Assembly (NCBI GenBank): GCA_037142475.1
Contig: JBAXAR010000038.1
Location: 1-16,671 of the forward strand
Source: CAIUMH01 sp037142475
Lineage (GTDB): Bacteria; Actinomycetota; Acidimicrobiia; Acidimicrobiales; RAAP-2
Reading direction: 5' to 3'
DNA length: 16,671 nt
Of the stretch, positions 1-6,500 are shown in pieces (the stretch's first letter is position 1; every line of letters begins with the position of its first letter). Both the position numbers and the translations under genes were made by a program. The notes beneath the pieces are model-generated. The model was not told where the DNA came from, ran no database searches, and saw only the letters and a list, made by a program, of their open reading frames with translations.

Positions 1-1
1 G

Positions 2-439
2 ATTTGGCTCGCCGCCGGCCTCGCCATCGGCGTCCCACTGGCCACGGCGGGATTTCTTAGCCCGAGGCTTGGTCACGTGTGGTTCGCGATCCTCCTGAGC
101 CTGGCCATCGTGGTGATGCTGATTTCGTTCGTCGCGGTTCCTGCCCGGATCATCGGAGCGGCCCCCCAGAAGCTCACGACCAAGGAGCGGATTGGGTCCA
201 TTGCGGTCTCGGGCACCTTGAGCGCAGTGGCTATGACGCCAGGCTTCGTCATCGCCAGAATCGGGATTGTCTTCCTTGGTCTTCCGAGGACTCACCTGCT
301 CGGTTTTGTCCTGCTCACTGGTGGGGCCGGCCTGTATGCAGCGGGGATGTCGACGGTCAAGGCCGTGAAGCTCAGCGTGAAACTGGTTGGCGATCAACGC
401 GAGCCCACCTCGTCGGTCGCTGTGTCACGTGATGGCTAG
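2..439 (+). CDS. Membrane protein of unknown function, 3' part only
   Basis: The reading frame is open from the window edge to a TAG at 437-439, giving 145 visible residues. The first possible start inside the window is a GTG at 77. The codons before it already encode a hydrophobic, helix-like stretch (LAAGLAIGVPLATAGFL), so the real start most likely lies upstream and this is a 5'-truncated gene. At least three hydrophobic segments are visible: the edge stretch, one after the GTG (FAILLSLAIVVMLISFVAV), and a later region ending in GFVLLTGGAGLYAAG. A short polar C-terminal tail follows. I do not recognise the family and see no catalytic motif. The stop codon overlaps that of the convergent downstream gene within the palindrome CTAG. 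Coding strand and frame are well supported; function is unknown. Confidence 0.7.
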   Translation: MWLAAGLAIGVPLATAGFLSPRLGHVWFAILLSLAIVVMLISFVAVPARIIGAAPQKLTTKERIGSIAVSGTLSAVAMTPGFVIARIGIVFLGLPRTHLLGFVLLTGGAGLYAAGMSTVKAVKLSVKLVGDQREPTSSVAVSRDG

Positions 440-1104
440 AGGAGCTCGCCGGCACCCTTGATCGTCAGGTAGACGATGAACACGAATTCGATGACGATCG
501 TGATCGCCGCGGCATGGCGATCCATGAAGCCACCCATCGCTCGAAGAGCAGGGTCGGCCCGGTGGCCCAGCACCGTGACTGCCCCCACGGGGAGCCAGAC
601 GGTGATCAGCGTGATGACCACCAGAACCACGAAGCAGGTGATCGTGGCATCGATGCCCGCATGTGATCGGGTGATTGCTCGGAGAGCAGGGACGAACAGG
701 ACAAGACTCGATGCGTTCAGCACCATTGCTGCCATGCCAGCGACGAAGAACTGTGCGGTCGACGCCGTGGCGAGCCGGTCAGTGAGCCCCGGGGTCTTGG
801 CGGGCCGGGGATGCCGGCTCCGCAACAGAGTCCGGCCAGCAAGGATGGCCAAGGCAACGGCAGCGGTGAGGTCAATGGCGGCGTCGATATGGGGATGGGG
901 ATGCTCGGTGGGCAGTGAGCTCCCGAGCACGATGACAACGGCGGCGAAGGCCATCAGGAGCGAGAAGGCCCCGAGAGCGACCATCCAGCCCCGGATACGG
1001 GAGTGCTCCTTGGAGGTAAGGGCGAGTACCTCGATGCCGAAGAGCATGGGGCTCACCGCCGCCCCGAGAGCCAAGGGAAGGACAGTGAGGAGGAGGCTGG
1101 TCAC
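436..1104 (-). CDS. GAP-family (Sap, sulfolipid-1-addressing type) integral membrane protein
   Basis: A 222-residue, very hydrophobic protein with about six predicted membrane helices (roughly residues 4-26, 38-61, 75-92, 118-142, 153-180 and 198-216). The N-terminus (LPLALGAAVSPMLFG) and the mid-protein NASSLVLFVPALRAI resemble the actinobacterial GAP family (Pfam SfLAP/Sap), whose mycobacterial members are linked to surface delivery of glyco- and sulfolipids. The His-rich loop HPHPH (residues 68-72) lies between helices 2 and 3. The start is GTG at 1104-1102, with only a weak purine stretch upstream. It lies 30 bases downstream of the secreted hydrolase gene on the same strand and is probably cotranscribed with it. 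Its stop overlaps the stop of the convergent gene. The family call rests on fold and motif resemblance; the transported molecule cannot be inferred. Confidence 0.75.
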   Translation of the reverse strand: MTSLLLTVLPLALGAAVSPMLFGIEVLALTSKEHSRIRGWMVALGAFSLLMAFAAVVIVLGSSLPTEHPHPHIDAAIDLTAAVALAILAGRTLLRSRHPRPAKTPGLTDRLATASTAQFFVAGMAAMVLNASSLVLFVPALRAITRSHAGIDATITCFVVLVVITLITVWLPVGAVTVLGHRADPALRAMGGFMDRHAAAITIVIEFVFIVYLTIKGAGELL

Positions 1105-1134
1105 GAAGACGTGCTCGTCATTGGTGTGAGAGCA

Positions 1135-3423
1135 CTACTTGATCTGGTTTGTGAGGCCCTGGTACGCCCGACACGGCTGGCCACGATCTGCCCCGCAGGC
1201 TGGTTGGGCAGCGGCGGTCACGCCTGAGACGCGGTTGATCGTGAGCCTGGAGTTGCCGCCGAGGCTGATGGTGTCGGTCACGCTGTGTCCGGTCGAGGGC
1301 GAGGCGAATCTCCACGATGGACGATCACCACCGGGAGCGGAGATCACGATGCGCAACGAGGTCCCGGCCCGGAAGGTGTGAGTGATCGGATCGATTGGGA
1401 TGGTGACGTTGGAGTACTCGCCTGGGGTGAGATCAGGACCAGTTGCCGTGAAGTCCAGCGACGGCCACAGGGGCATGCTCGAAGGCAGAAGGGTACGGAA
1501 GCTCGAGCTCACGAACCCTGAGGTGACATAGGACTCACGGGTCTTCTTCTTGTTGACCTCGGTCACTGTCGCTTGGAGGTCGGTGATTCCTGCCGTCGAT
1601 TTGAGGGAGAGGATGAGGGTGCCTGTTCCGACAATGGTGGTGTCCTTGGTGAACGCTGGGGTGTCATAAGCCACACCGTCAGCCACCGGCACCGGGGTCC
1701 AGTTCCATGCGGGTTCGGCAGCCCACGGGTTCCCGGAGGGAAGTGACGTCGCTGGCCGATCCTCTGGCGCTGGTGTGAAGGCGTCAGTTCCTGCGTCGGC
1801 GGCTCCCTTGGTCAGGAGCCCACCGGGGGCGAGATTCCACGTGGTCACACGACCGGCCGGAGGCCAGCTAGCGAATCCCGCTTCGTAGGCAGGCTTGAGG
1901 CTGCCCTTTCCGAGTTCGGTCCCGCCGTTATCGAAGAGTACGCGGACCCTCGGGTTCTCGGCTTTGAAGGCCGCCCGTGCGGCGGCGACGTTGGGGAGAC
2001 TGGTGAAACGGATCTCTGGGATGGGCATCACCTTGGCTCCTTCAGTCGCTTGGGCTTCAAGGAGCGGCGCCAGGATGGGGAGCACAGCTGAGGGCGTCGG
2101 GACCTCGTTCTTCAGGTAGATGTCGAGGAACTCGAGCCAGCGCGAGATGGTGGCCGGGCCAAGTGAGTCGATGTGGCCGCCGTTGATCATGGTGGCGTAG
2201 GCCTTGGGGTTGTCGGCCAGCGCGGTGATCAATGCTGGCCACTGGGGCCCGGTCTGCTCGTCTTGGAGCGCGCCAACGAGGAAGACCGGGGCAGTGATGT
2301 GCTTGGCCCATTCGACGGGCGAGCGCCGATCGAACAGATGAGGGTCACGAACAAGGCCCGGACCGACGAGGGTCGAGAGACTCTCGGACTGCCCGTGGAG
2401 TGCCTGGTTTGCTGAACAGGTGGACGTCCCCGGTCCGCCCTCGGCTTGGATCTCGGGCCACACCCAACCTTGTCCGAGGCCTGGGCCAGTGGTGGCCACG
2501 GCGTCGTGGATGCGCTCAGCGATCCAACCGGCAGCGAAGCCGTTGTTGTAGATCCCACCCGGATAACCGGTCGAGAACAGATCGTCAGTCGGGCTGAGGG
2601 GGAGAATGCCGGCCAGTGATGGCGGCTGGGTCCCGGCCACCTCGAACTGCGAGATCCCTGAGTAACTGATGCCCACCATGGCCACCTTGTGGCGGGCCAC
2701 CCATGACTGGGCGGCAATGGTCTCGATGGCGTCATAGCCGTCGTAGTCCGAGGGGTAACCGAAGAGGTCGAAGGCGCCACCGGAGCAGCCTGATCCCCGC
2801 ATCTGGACACTGACAGTGGCGAAGCCGAGCATCGGGGCGATCAAGGCGCCGACCATGGTCGACGAGCTGGGAGCGAGCTCATTGGGGTGGCCGCCAATGA
2901 GGACGTCGATGAGGCTGCCAGGGCCGGCGGTGGCGTAGCCCGAGTACTCCATCACCGTCGGGAAGGGACCGTCGCTCATCTTCTTGCCCGGTGGGAGCCG
3001 CACGGTCATGGCCAGCTTGACCCCGTCGCGCATGGTGACGTAGTTCAAACCCTTCTTCAGCTTCTGGTTGTAGAGAGTGGGCAAAGGGGTGTTGGTGGTG
3101 GAAAGGACGGAGAACGGCAAGGAGGTCGCCCCCGACGTGGTGTCAGTGAAGACAAAGCCACTCCCTGGGGTGAGGTCCCTCACAATCAGGCTTCCAAGGC
3201 TGTCGGCGTTTCCTGAACCGACGACCTGGTCGGAACCATCTCGAAGCACCAGGGCATCGCTCGGGGGGATGTTGACGACGTAGGCCTCGTCGATGGAGCC
3301 GTGCGCCTCGATGTGGGGAAGGCCGACCATGGCACTGGCCGTAAGGGGAGCGAGGCTCGTCGCCATAATGGCGCCGACCACGGCGCCACTCAACCTCGTC
3401 AGCAGCTTTGATGATCCTCGCAC
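1135..3423 (-). CDS. Secreted CocE/NonD-type alpha/beta hydrolase (X-Pro dipeptidyl-peptidase-like)
   Basis: 762 residues. The N-terminus has a signal peptide: a basic start (MRGSSKLLTR), a hydrophobic core and a likely AxA-type cleavage near residues 29-31 (ASA). A beta-rich segment of about 80 residues precedes the catalytic domain. The catalytic domain begins near 125 (YVTMRDGVKLAMTVRLP), typical of the X-Pro peptidase/CocE family (PF02129). The nucleophile elbow is GISYSG at 251-256, giving Ser253. Asp388 (GALQDEQTG) and His417 (NGGHIDS) are the probable triad partners. The last 250 or so residues look like the C-terminal jelly-roll domain (PF08530), ending near GGNSRLTINRV. These enzymes cleave esters, amides or prolyl peptides; the substrate cannot be read from sequence. 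The start is GTG at 3423-3421, with a strong CGAGGAGC ribosome site 6 bases before it. trxA lies 103 bases upstream and the GAP-family gene 30 bases downstream. Confidence 0.9.
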   Translation of the reverse strand: MRGSSKLLTRLSGAVVGAIMATSLAPLTASAMVGLPHIEAHGSIDEAYVVNIPPSDALVLRDGSDQVVGSGNADSLGSLIVRDLTPGSGFVFTDTTSGATSLPFSVLSTTNTPLPTLYNQKLKKGLNYVTMRDGVKLAMTVRLPPGKKMSDGPFPTVMEYSGYATAGPGSLIDVLIGGHPNELAPSSSTMVGALIAPMLGFATVSVQMRGSGCSGGAFDLFGYPSDYDGYDAIETIAAQSWVARHKVAMVGISYSGISQFEVAGTQPPSLAGILPLSPTDDLFSTGYPGGIYNNGFAAGWIAERIHDAVATTGPGLGQGWVWPEIQAEGGPGTSTCSANQALHGQSESLSTLVGPGLVRDPHLFDRRSPVEWAKHITAPVFLVGALQDEQTGPQWPALITALADNPKAYATMINGGHIDSLGPATISRWLEFLDIYLKNEVPTPSAVLPILAPLLEAQATEGAKVMPIPEIRFTSLPNVAAARAAFKAENPRVRVLFDNGGTELGKGSLKPAYEAGFASWPPAGRVTTWNLAPGGLLTKGAADAGTDAFTPAPEDRPATSLPSGNPWAAEPAWNWTPVPVADGVAYDTPAFTKDTTIVGTGTLILSLKSTAGITDLQATVTEVNKKKTRESYVTSGFVSSSFRTLLPSSMPLWPSLDFTATGPDLTPGEYSNVTIPIDPITHTFRAGTSLRIVISAPGGDRPSWRFASPSTGHSVTDTISLGGNSRLTINRVSGVTAAAQPACGADRGQPCRAYQGLTNQIK

Positions 3424-3526
3424 CGATTGCTCCTCGCGTTACCCCGGTTTCGGGTGATACGTGAGGGTATCGGTCTTCGGCCGAGTGCGCCTTGTCAGGC
3501 CCTCGGTATCGCAGAAGTCTCGGTGC

Positions 3527-3895
3527 TCAGCCTTCGGGGCTCTGAGTTGCGATCTCGGCTCGTACCTGATCCATGTCAAGGCCGCGGATCTGTGTGATCA
3601 GGTCACTGAGAGCGGCAGCGGGGAGAACACCAGCCTCTCGATACAACAGCACGCCGTCGCGGAACGCCATGAGGGTCGGGATCGACTGGATCCCAGCCTC
3701 ACCGGCGAGTTCCTGTTCGGCTTCGGTGTCGACCTTGGCGAAGGTGAGGTCGATGTTGTCCTCGGCGGCAGCATCAAACACTGGAGCGAATGCCCGGCAT
3801 GGCCCGCACCACGCTGCCCAGAAGTCCACCAAGACGATGCCTTCACCGAGGACGGTGGTCTCGAACGTTTCCTTGGTAAGCGCAACGGTGGTCAT
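3527..3895 (-). CDS. trxA: Thioredoxin
   Basis: A 122-residue cytoplasmic thioredoxin, with no signal peptide. The redox site WCGPC is at residues 29-33 (Cys30 and Cys33), preceded by the usual VDFWAAW, and the cis-proline that packs against it is Pro73 in SIPTL. This is the dithiol-disulfide oxidoreductase that thioredoxin reductase reduces with NADPH. The protein is some 15 residues longer than a minimal thioredoxin, with a polar C-terminal tail (from about residue 105) of unknown significance. The ATG at 3895-3893 has a good AAGGAG ribosome site (3910-3905) nine bases upstream. It diverges from the tetR-family gene at 4012, and an inverted repeat (3924-3938) lies between them. The secreted hydrolase gene follows after 103 bases, so a common transcript is possible but not certain. 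Several thioredoxins are usual per genome, so paralogue identity is open. Confidence 0.93.
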   Translation of the reverse strand: MTTVALTKETFETTVLGEGIVLVDFWAAWCGPCRAFAPVFDAAAEDNIDLTFAKVDTEAEQELAGEAGIQSIPTLMAFRDGVLLYREAGVLPAAALSDLITQIRGLDMDQVRAEIATQSPEG

Positions 3896-3922
3896 CAGGG
3901 GGTTCTCCTTGCAAATTGAGTC

Positions 3923-4015
3923 ATGGCGTACAACGCCAAAGGTGCCGTCCTCATTCCCGAACGCGAGACGGACCTCGTTGACAAAGCCTACGACTCACCT
4001 AGGATGGCGCCGTGA
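3923..4015 (+). CDS. Possible 30-codon leader ORF overlapping the tetR start (doubtful)
   Basis: ATG at 3923 opens a frame of 30 codons that ends at the TGA at 4013-4015. It therefore overlaps the GTG of the regulator gene as GTGA, the same arrangement seen at two other gene junctions in this window. Its peptide would begin MAYNAKGAVLIPERETD. Against it: there is no convincing ribosome site, the ATG lies in the inverted repeat 3924-3938, and the frame runs through the -35 and -10 boxes of the much better supported tetR promoter. I recognise no family. It may be chance. Confidence 0.15.
   Translation: MAYNAKGAVLIPERETDLVDKAYDSPRMAP
3924..3938. promoter_or_regulatory. Perfect inverted repeat in the trxA/tetR divergent region, candidate TetR operator
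   Basis: The sequence TGGCGT-ACA-ACGCCA has 6-base arms around 3 bases, a size and shape typical of TetR-family operators. It lies 28 bases before the trxA start and about 40 bases upstream of the -35 box of the tetR promoter. TetR regulators often bind in the intergenic region next to their own gene. I see no second copy nearby, and a 6-base arm can occur by chance, so the assignment is tentative. Confidence 0.35.
3978..4005 (+). promoter_or_regulatory. Sigma70-type promoter giving a leaderless tetR transcript
   Basis: A perfect -35 TTGACA (3978-3983), a 16-base spacer and a -10 TAGGAT (4000-4005, matching the actinobacterial TANNNT) are followed after exactly 6 bases by the GTG start codon at 4012. 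Transcription would be expected to begin on or next to the G of the GTG, giving an mRNA without a 5' leader. The nearest purine run before the GTG is part of the -10 box itself. Confidence 0.7.
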
Positions 4016-4644
4016 CTGACACCTCGTTTGCTCTGTCAGAGGAGGAGCCAGTGGCTCCCGATCCGATCGATGGTCGCTCGCTCCGGCGCCTCAAGAACCG
4101 AGATGCAGTCATTGATGCGCTCATCTCGCTGCTGACCGAGGGAAATCTCAGCCCGACAGTGGCGGAAGTAGCGAACAAGGTGGAGATTTCACCCCGAAGC
4201 GTCTTTCGCTACTTTGCCGACGTCGACGCCATGATGGAGGCGGCCATCGACAGCAGAATGCGCACTGCGTACGCTCTCGCTCGACTGCCAGTGCCACGGC
4301 CGAAGGACCTTGTCGCACGGCTCGAGAAGCTCGCGGATACCCGAGAAGCTCTGTACTCGTACTTGGCGCCAGTGGCCCGAGTCGTCCGGAATCGCCTGCG
4401 CGAGACCGTCCCGACCAATGCCCTGCTTGAAGAGTCACAGACACGGTTGCGCGAGCAGATCAATGAAGTCTTTCGAGACGAGTTCTATGCACTTGGGGAA
4501 CGGGCGGCCGAGGCCCTGATTGTCCTTGACACCCTCTTCTCCTATGACGGTTGGAACCACCTCCGGGTGGTGAGCGGCCTCAGCGCTGACGAGGTCCGCC
4601 GAATCCAGATCTCTACTGGACAGCGAATCTTGGGAGCCTCGTGA
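4012..4644 (+). CDS. TetR/AcrR-family transcriptional regulator
   Basis: 210 residues. The N-terminal DNA-binding domain spans about residues 25-75. Its helix-turn-helix is around 47-68 (LSPTVAEVANKVEISPRSVF), ending in RSVFRYF, the family's signature at the recognition helix, followed by a MMEAAID helix. The C-terminal two thirds should form the helical ligand-binding and dimer domain; its sequence does not show the ligand. A disordered acidic tail of about 20 residues precedes the domain. The GTG start at 4012 sits 6 bases after a consensus -10 box, which supports both this start and a leaderless message. The TGA (4642-4644) overlaps the GTG of the next gene as GTGA, so the two are cotranscribed and probably translationally coupled. 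Likely targets are its own two-gene unit and perhaps divergent trxA. Confidence 0.9.
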   Translation: MTDTSFALSEEEPVAPDPIDGRSLRRLKNRDAVIDALISLLTEGNLSPTVAEVANKVEISPRSVFRYFADVDAMMEAAIDSRMRTAYALARLPVPRPKDLVARLEKLADTREALYSYLAPVARVVRNRLRETVPTNALLEESQTRLREQINEVFRDEFYALGERAAEALIVLDTLFSYDGWNHLRVVSGLSADEVRRIQISTGQRILGAS

Positions 4645-5894
4645 CCACGACCCCTGGTCTGTGGCCGGGACTCTGGCCGGCGGAGGATGGCGGACCGTTG
4701 CGCCTTGGCTCGCCGCAGGGGATCCCGGGCCTCGGCGTCACCGCCGCCACGACGTTAGAGACCACCTCGCGCGAGATCATCATGGGCACCATGGTGGTCT
4801 TGCGGGATCCAGGCGAGGCCTACGTGCTGCGCACGACCATCCCACCCGATGCCGTCAGTTTTGTGGAGCGCTTCGACCCGGTGACCCTCGAGCCGGTGAA
4901 GCGAAGCCCTGACCTCCCAGGAGGGCCGATGTGGCCCGGTGGCATGGCGGCTCACGTCGATGGCAGCCTGCACGTGGTCTTTGGGAACCATGCCCATCGC
5001 CTTTCGGCGGATCTCGACCTCGAAGCGTCGGTGCGGCTTCCGCGTGAGGTTCCCTACAACAGCTTTGTGACCCTGCCGGGTGGCGAACTCGTGACGAAGG
5101 ACTTCGCCGGCCCATTCCAAGGCCACGATCCTTCCTCAGTCCGGCCGTGCGAACTGCTCGTCCTCGATCCGGTGACGCTACACACCATCTGTTCGCTCGA
5201 GTTGACCGAGCCCTCAGTGGCGAGACTCTCGGCGTCGGGCAACGAAATCGTGGTGGTCGGGACTGACTCGCTCATCAGTGTCTTCTTCGATGACGGTCGC
5301 CTTGTCCAGGATGGACCCGGTCTCGCGTATCGGACCGAGGAGGGCCAAGGCTACGGATGGGACGCAGTCCTCGACGGGGATCTGGCGTTCCTGCTCGACG
5401 ACGGCGATGGCAGCGATGCCTTCGACGGATCGTTTCGTGACCGGGGTATCGCTACCGCACCACTGCGACTCCACCGGATCAACCGCCGGACCGGCGAGGC
5501 GTCGTCGGCTGAGGTCTGCGGTCTCCCTGGTGGGTTGATCGCCAACCCGCCAGCTCTTGATCGCCTTCGCCGCATCGTGGTCGGCTACGACTCAGGGAAC
5601 GGCATCGTCACCGCGTTCAACGCCGACACGCTTGAGGTCCTCTGGACCAAGCCCCTCGAGCACGCCAGCCATCCGCTCACCTTTGAGGACACCGGCGAAG
5701 TGCTCCTCGCCCACTTCGATCGGGCGGTTGGCTTCGAGCAGGTGGTCATTCTCGATATTTCGACCGGTGAGGAGAAGGGCCGGGCGGACACTCCCAGCCT
5801 GCTGCAGTCTCCGGTCTTTCCCGCACCTGGTTTCGATCGTGACGTCTACTGGGTCAGCTTCATGTCGCTGACCCGCATCGCCGCCATCGGCTGA
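4641..5894 (+). CDS. Beta-propeller-like protein of unknown function, coupled to the TetR regulator
   Basis: 417 residues with no signal peptide or membrane segment, so probably cytoplasmic. The sequence is a run of short beta-strand blocks with loose repeats of the quinoprotein/WD-like kind: ELLVLDPVTLHTICSLEL (171-188), LHRINRRTGEASSAEVC (277-293), VTAFNADTLEVLWTKPLE (323-340) and VVILDISTGEEKG (368-380). Each has a hydrophobic strand, D/N-x-x-T-G/L and another strand, which suggests a six- or seven-bladed propeller. An Asp-rich loop, LLDDGDGSDAFDG (251-263), could bind a metal. No catalytic signature is visible. The GTG at 4641 overlaps the regulator's stop (GTGA), and there is no independent ribosome site beyond GGGAGCC about 6 bases upstream. 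It may be a sensor or enzyme under the regulator's control. A hairpin follows the stop codon. Confidence 0.8.
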   Translation: MTTTPGLWPGLWPAEDGGPLRLGSPQGIPGLGVTAATTLETTSREIIMGTMVVLRDPGEAYVLRTTIPPDAVSFVERFDPVTLEPVKRSPDLPGGPMWPGGMAAHVDGSLHVVFGNHAHRLSADLDLEASVRLPREVPYNSFVTLPGGELVTKDFAGPFQGHDPSSVRPCELLVLDPVTLHTICSLELTEPSVARLSASGNEIVVVGTDSLISVFFDDGRLVQDGPGLAYRTEEGQGYGWDAVLDGDLAFLLDDGDGSDAFDGSFRDRGIATAPLRLHRINRRTGEASSAEVCGLPGGLIANPPALDRLRRIVVGYDSGNGIVTAFNADTLEVLWTKPLEHASHPLTFEDTGEVLLAHFDRAVGFEQVVILDISTGEEKGRADTPSLLQSPVFPAPGFDRDVYWVSFMSLTRIAAIG

Positions 5895-5920
5895 GCCCCG
5901 TCGGGGTCTCTTAAAAATTT
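5893..5920 (+). terminator. Hairpin with A/T-rich tail after the propeller gene
   Basis: Starting inside the TGA stop, GAGCCCC (5893-5899) can pair with GGGG-T-CTC (5903-5910) across a GTC loop, leaving one bulged T. The following bases are TTAAAAATTT, unusually A/T-rich for this window. This fits a short intrinsic terminator for the tetR-propeller transcript, though the tail is not a pure T run. Confidence 0.5.
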
Positions 5921-5975
5921 CTCAATTTACCCCTAGGAATCCTCGCATCCTGAGCGTACGGTGCGAAGTGGAGGC

Positions 5976-6000
5976 TCCAAGGGGCCAGTTGCCCCTTGGA
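5976..6000 (+). promoter_or_regulatory. 10-bp perfect inverted repeat in the leader of the CBS gene
   Basis: TCCAAGGGGC (5976-5985) and GCCCCTTGGA (5991-6000) are perfect reverse complements separated by CAGTT. The repeat ends about 20 bases before the GTG start at 6021 and just before the GGGGGAG ribosome site. It could be a protein operator, or an RNA hairpin in the 5' leader that controls expression. No clear promoter boxes could be assigned upstream. Confidence 0.55.
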
Positions 6001-6020
6001 AGAGATGAAGGGGGAGCGCG

Positions 6021-6452
6021 GTGCAGATCGCTCAGGTGTTGCGGAGCAAGGGTGCCACTGTGGCGACGATCAGTCGTCACGCCACAATCCGAGAAGCACT
6101 CTCGGTGTTGGCCTATCGCTCGATCGGTGCGCTGGTGGTCAGTGAGGACGGTGACGCCATTGAGGGGATCGTCTCTGAGCGAGACATCGTGAGGGCGATG
6201 AACTTCGTCGATGGCCCTGTCTCAGAGATGACCGTCGAGTCGATCATGTCGACGGGGGTGCGAGCCTGCCATCTCGACGATGACGTCGACACGCTGATGG
6301 CGCTGATGACGGATCTGCGAGTCCGCCACTTGCCGGTCGTGGTTGACGGGCACTTGGTCGGCATCGTGTCCATCGGCGACGTCGTCAAGGCCAGGATCGA
6401 CGAGCTCGAGCGGGACCGCCAAGAGCTCGTCGAATACATCAACGCCCGCTGA
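6021..6452 (+). CDS. Stand-alone CBS-pair (Bateman module) protein
   Basis: 143 residues made of two CBS domains and little else. CBS1 covers about residues 6-62 and ends in GIVSERDIVRA (49-59). CBS2 covers about 73-127 and ends in GIVSIGDVVKARI (114-126). The S-x-x-D motifs (Ser52/Asp55 and Ser117/Asp120) are the usual ribose-contacting residues, so binding of an adenine nucleotide or S-adenosyl compound is likely. A short charged helix ends the protein. Such single-pair proteins act as energy or stress sensors; the partner is not evident here. The GTG at 6021 follows a strong GAAGGGGGAG purine run. It is a single-gene unit, bounded by a leader inverted repeat and by a long hairpin that includes its stop codon. 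Confidence 0.9.
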   Translation: MQIAQVLRSKGATVATISRHATIREALSVLAYRSIGALVVSEDGDAIEGIVSERDIVRAMNFVDGPVSEMTVESIMSTGVRACHLDDDVDTLMALMTDLRVRHLPVVVDGHLVGIVSIGDVVKARIDELERDRQELVEYINAR

Positions 6453-6472
6453 CCGAAGTCAGCGGGCGTTGA
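6439..6472. terminator. 15-bp perfect hairpin over the CBS stop codon, probable bidirectional terminator
   Basis: The bases 6439-6453 pair without mismatch with 6458-6472 around the 4-base loop CGAA. The TGA stop (6450-6452) lies in the left arm. The hairpin sits between convergent genes: the CBS gene ends inside it and the acyl-CoA dehydrogenase gene ends 28 bases beyond it at 6501. No T tract follows on either side, as is common for GC-rich actinobacterial terminators. Confidence 0.75.
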
Positions 6473-6500
6473 GAAACTCTGGATCTGTGGAGCGCGCCGA

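Noticed and set aside
476..1129. 217-codon plus-strand open frame
   Set aside because: It lies antisense to the GAP-family membrane gene, with a basic, Arg/Ala/Thr-rich composition typical of a GC-rich shadow frame. The minus-strand reading shows clear membrane helices.
3456..3471. GATAC-GTGAGG-GTATC inverted repeat upstream of the secreted hydrolase
   Set aside because: Arms of only five bases and no clear promoter boxes around it; too weak to call an operator.
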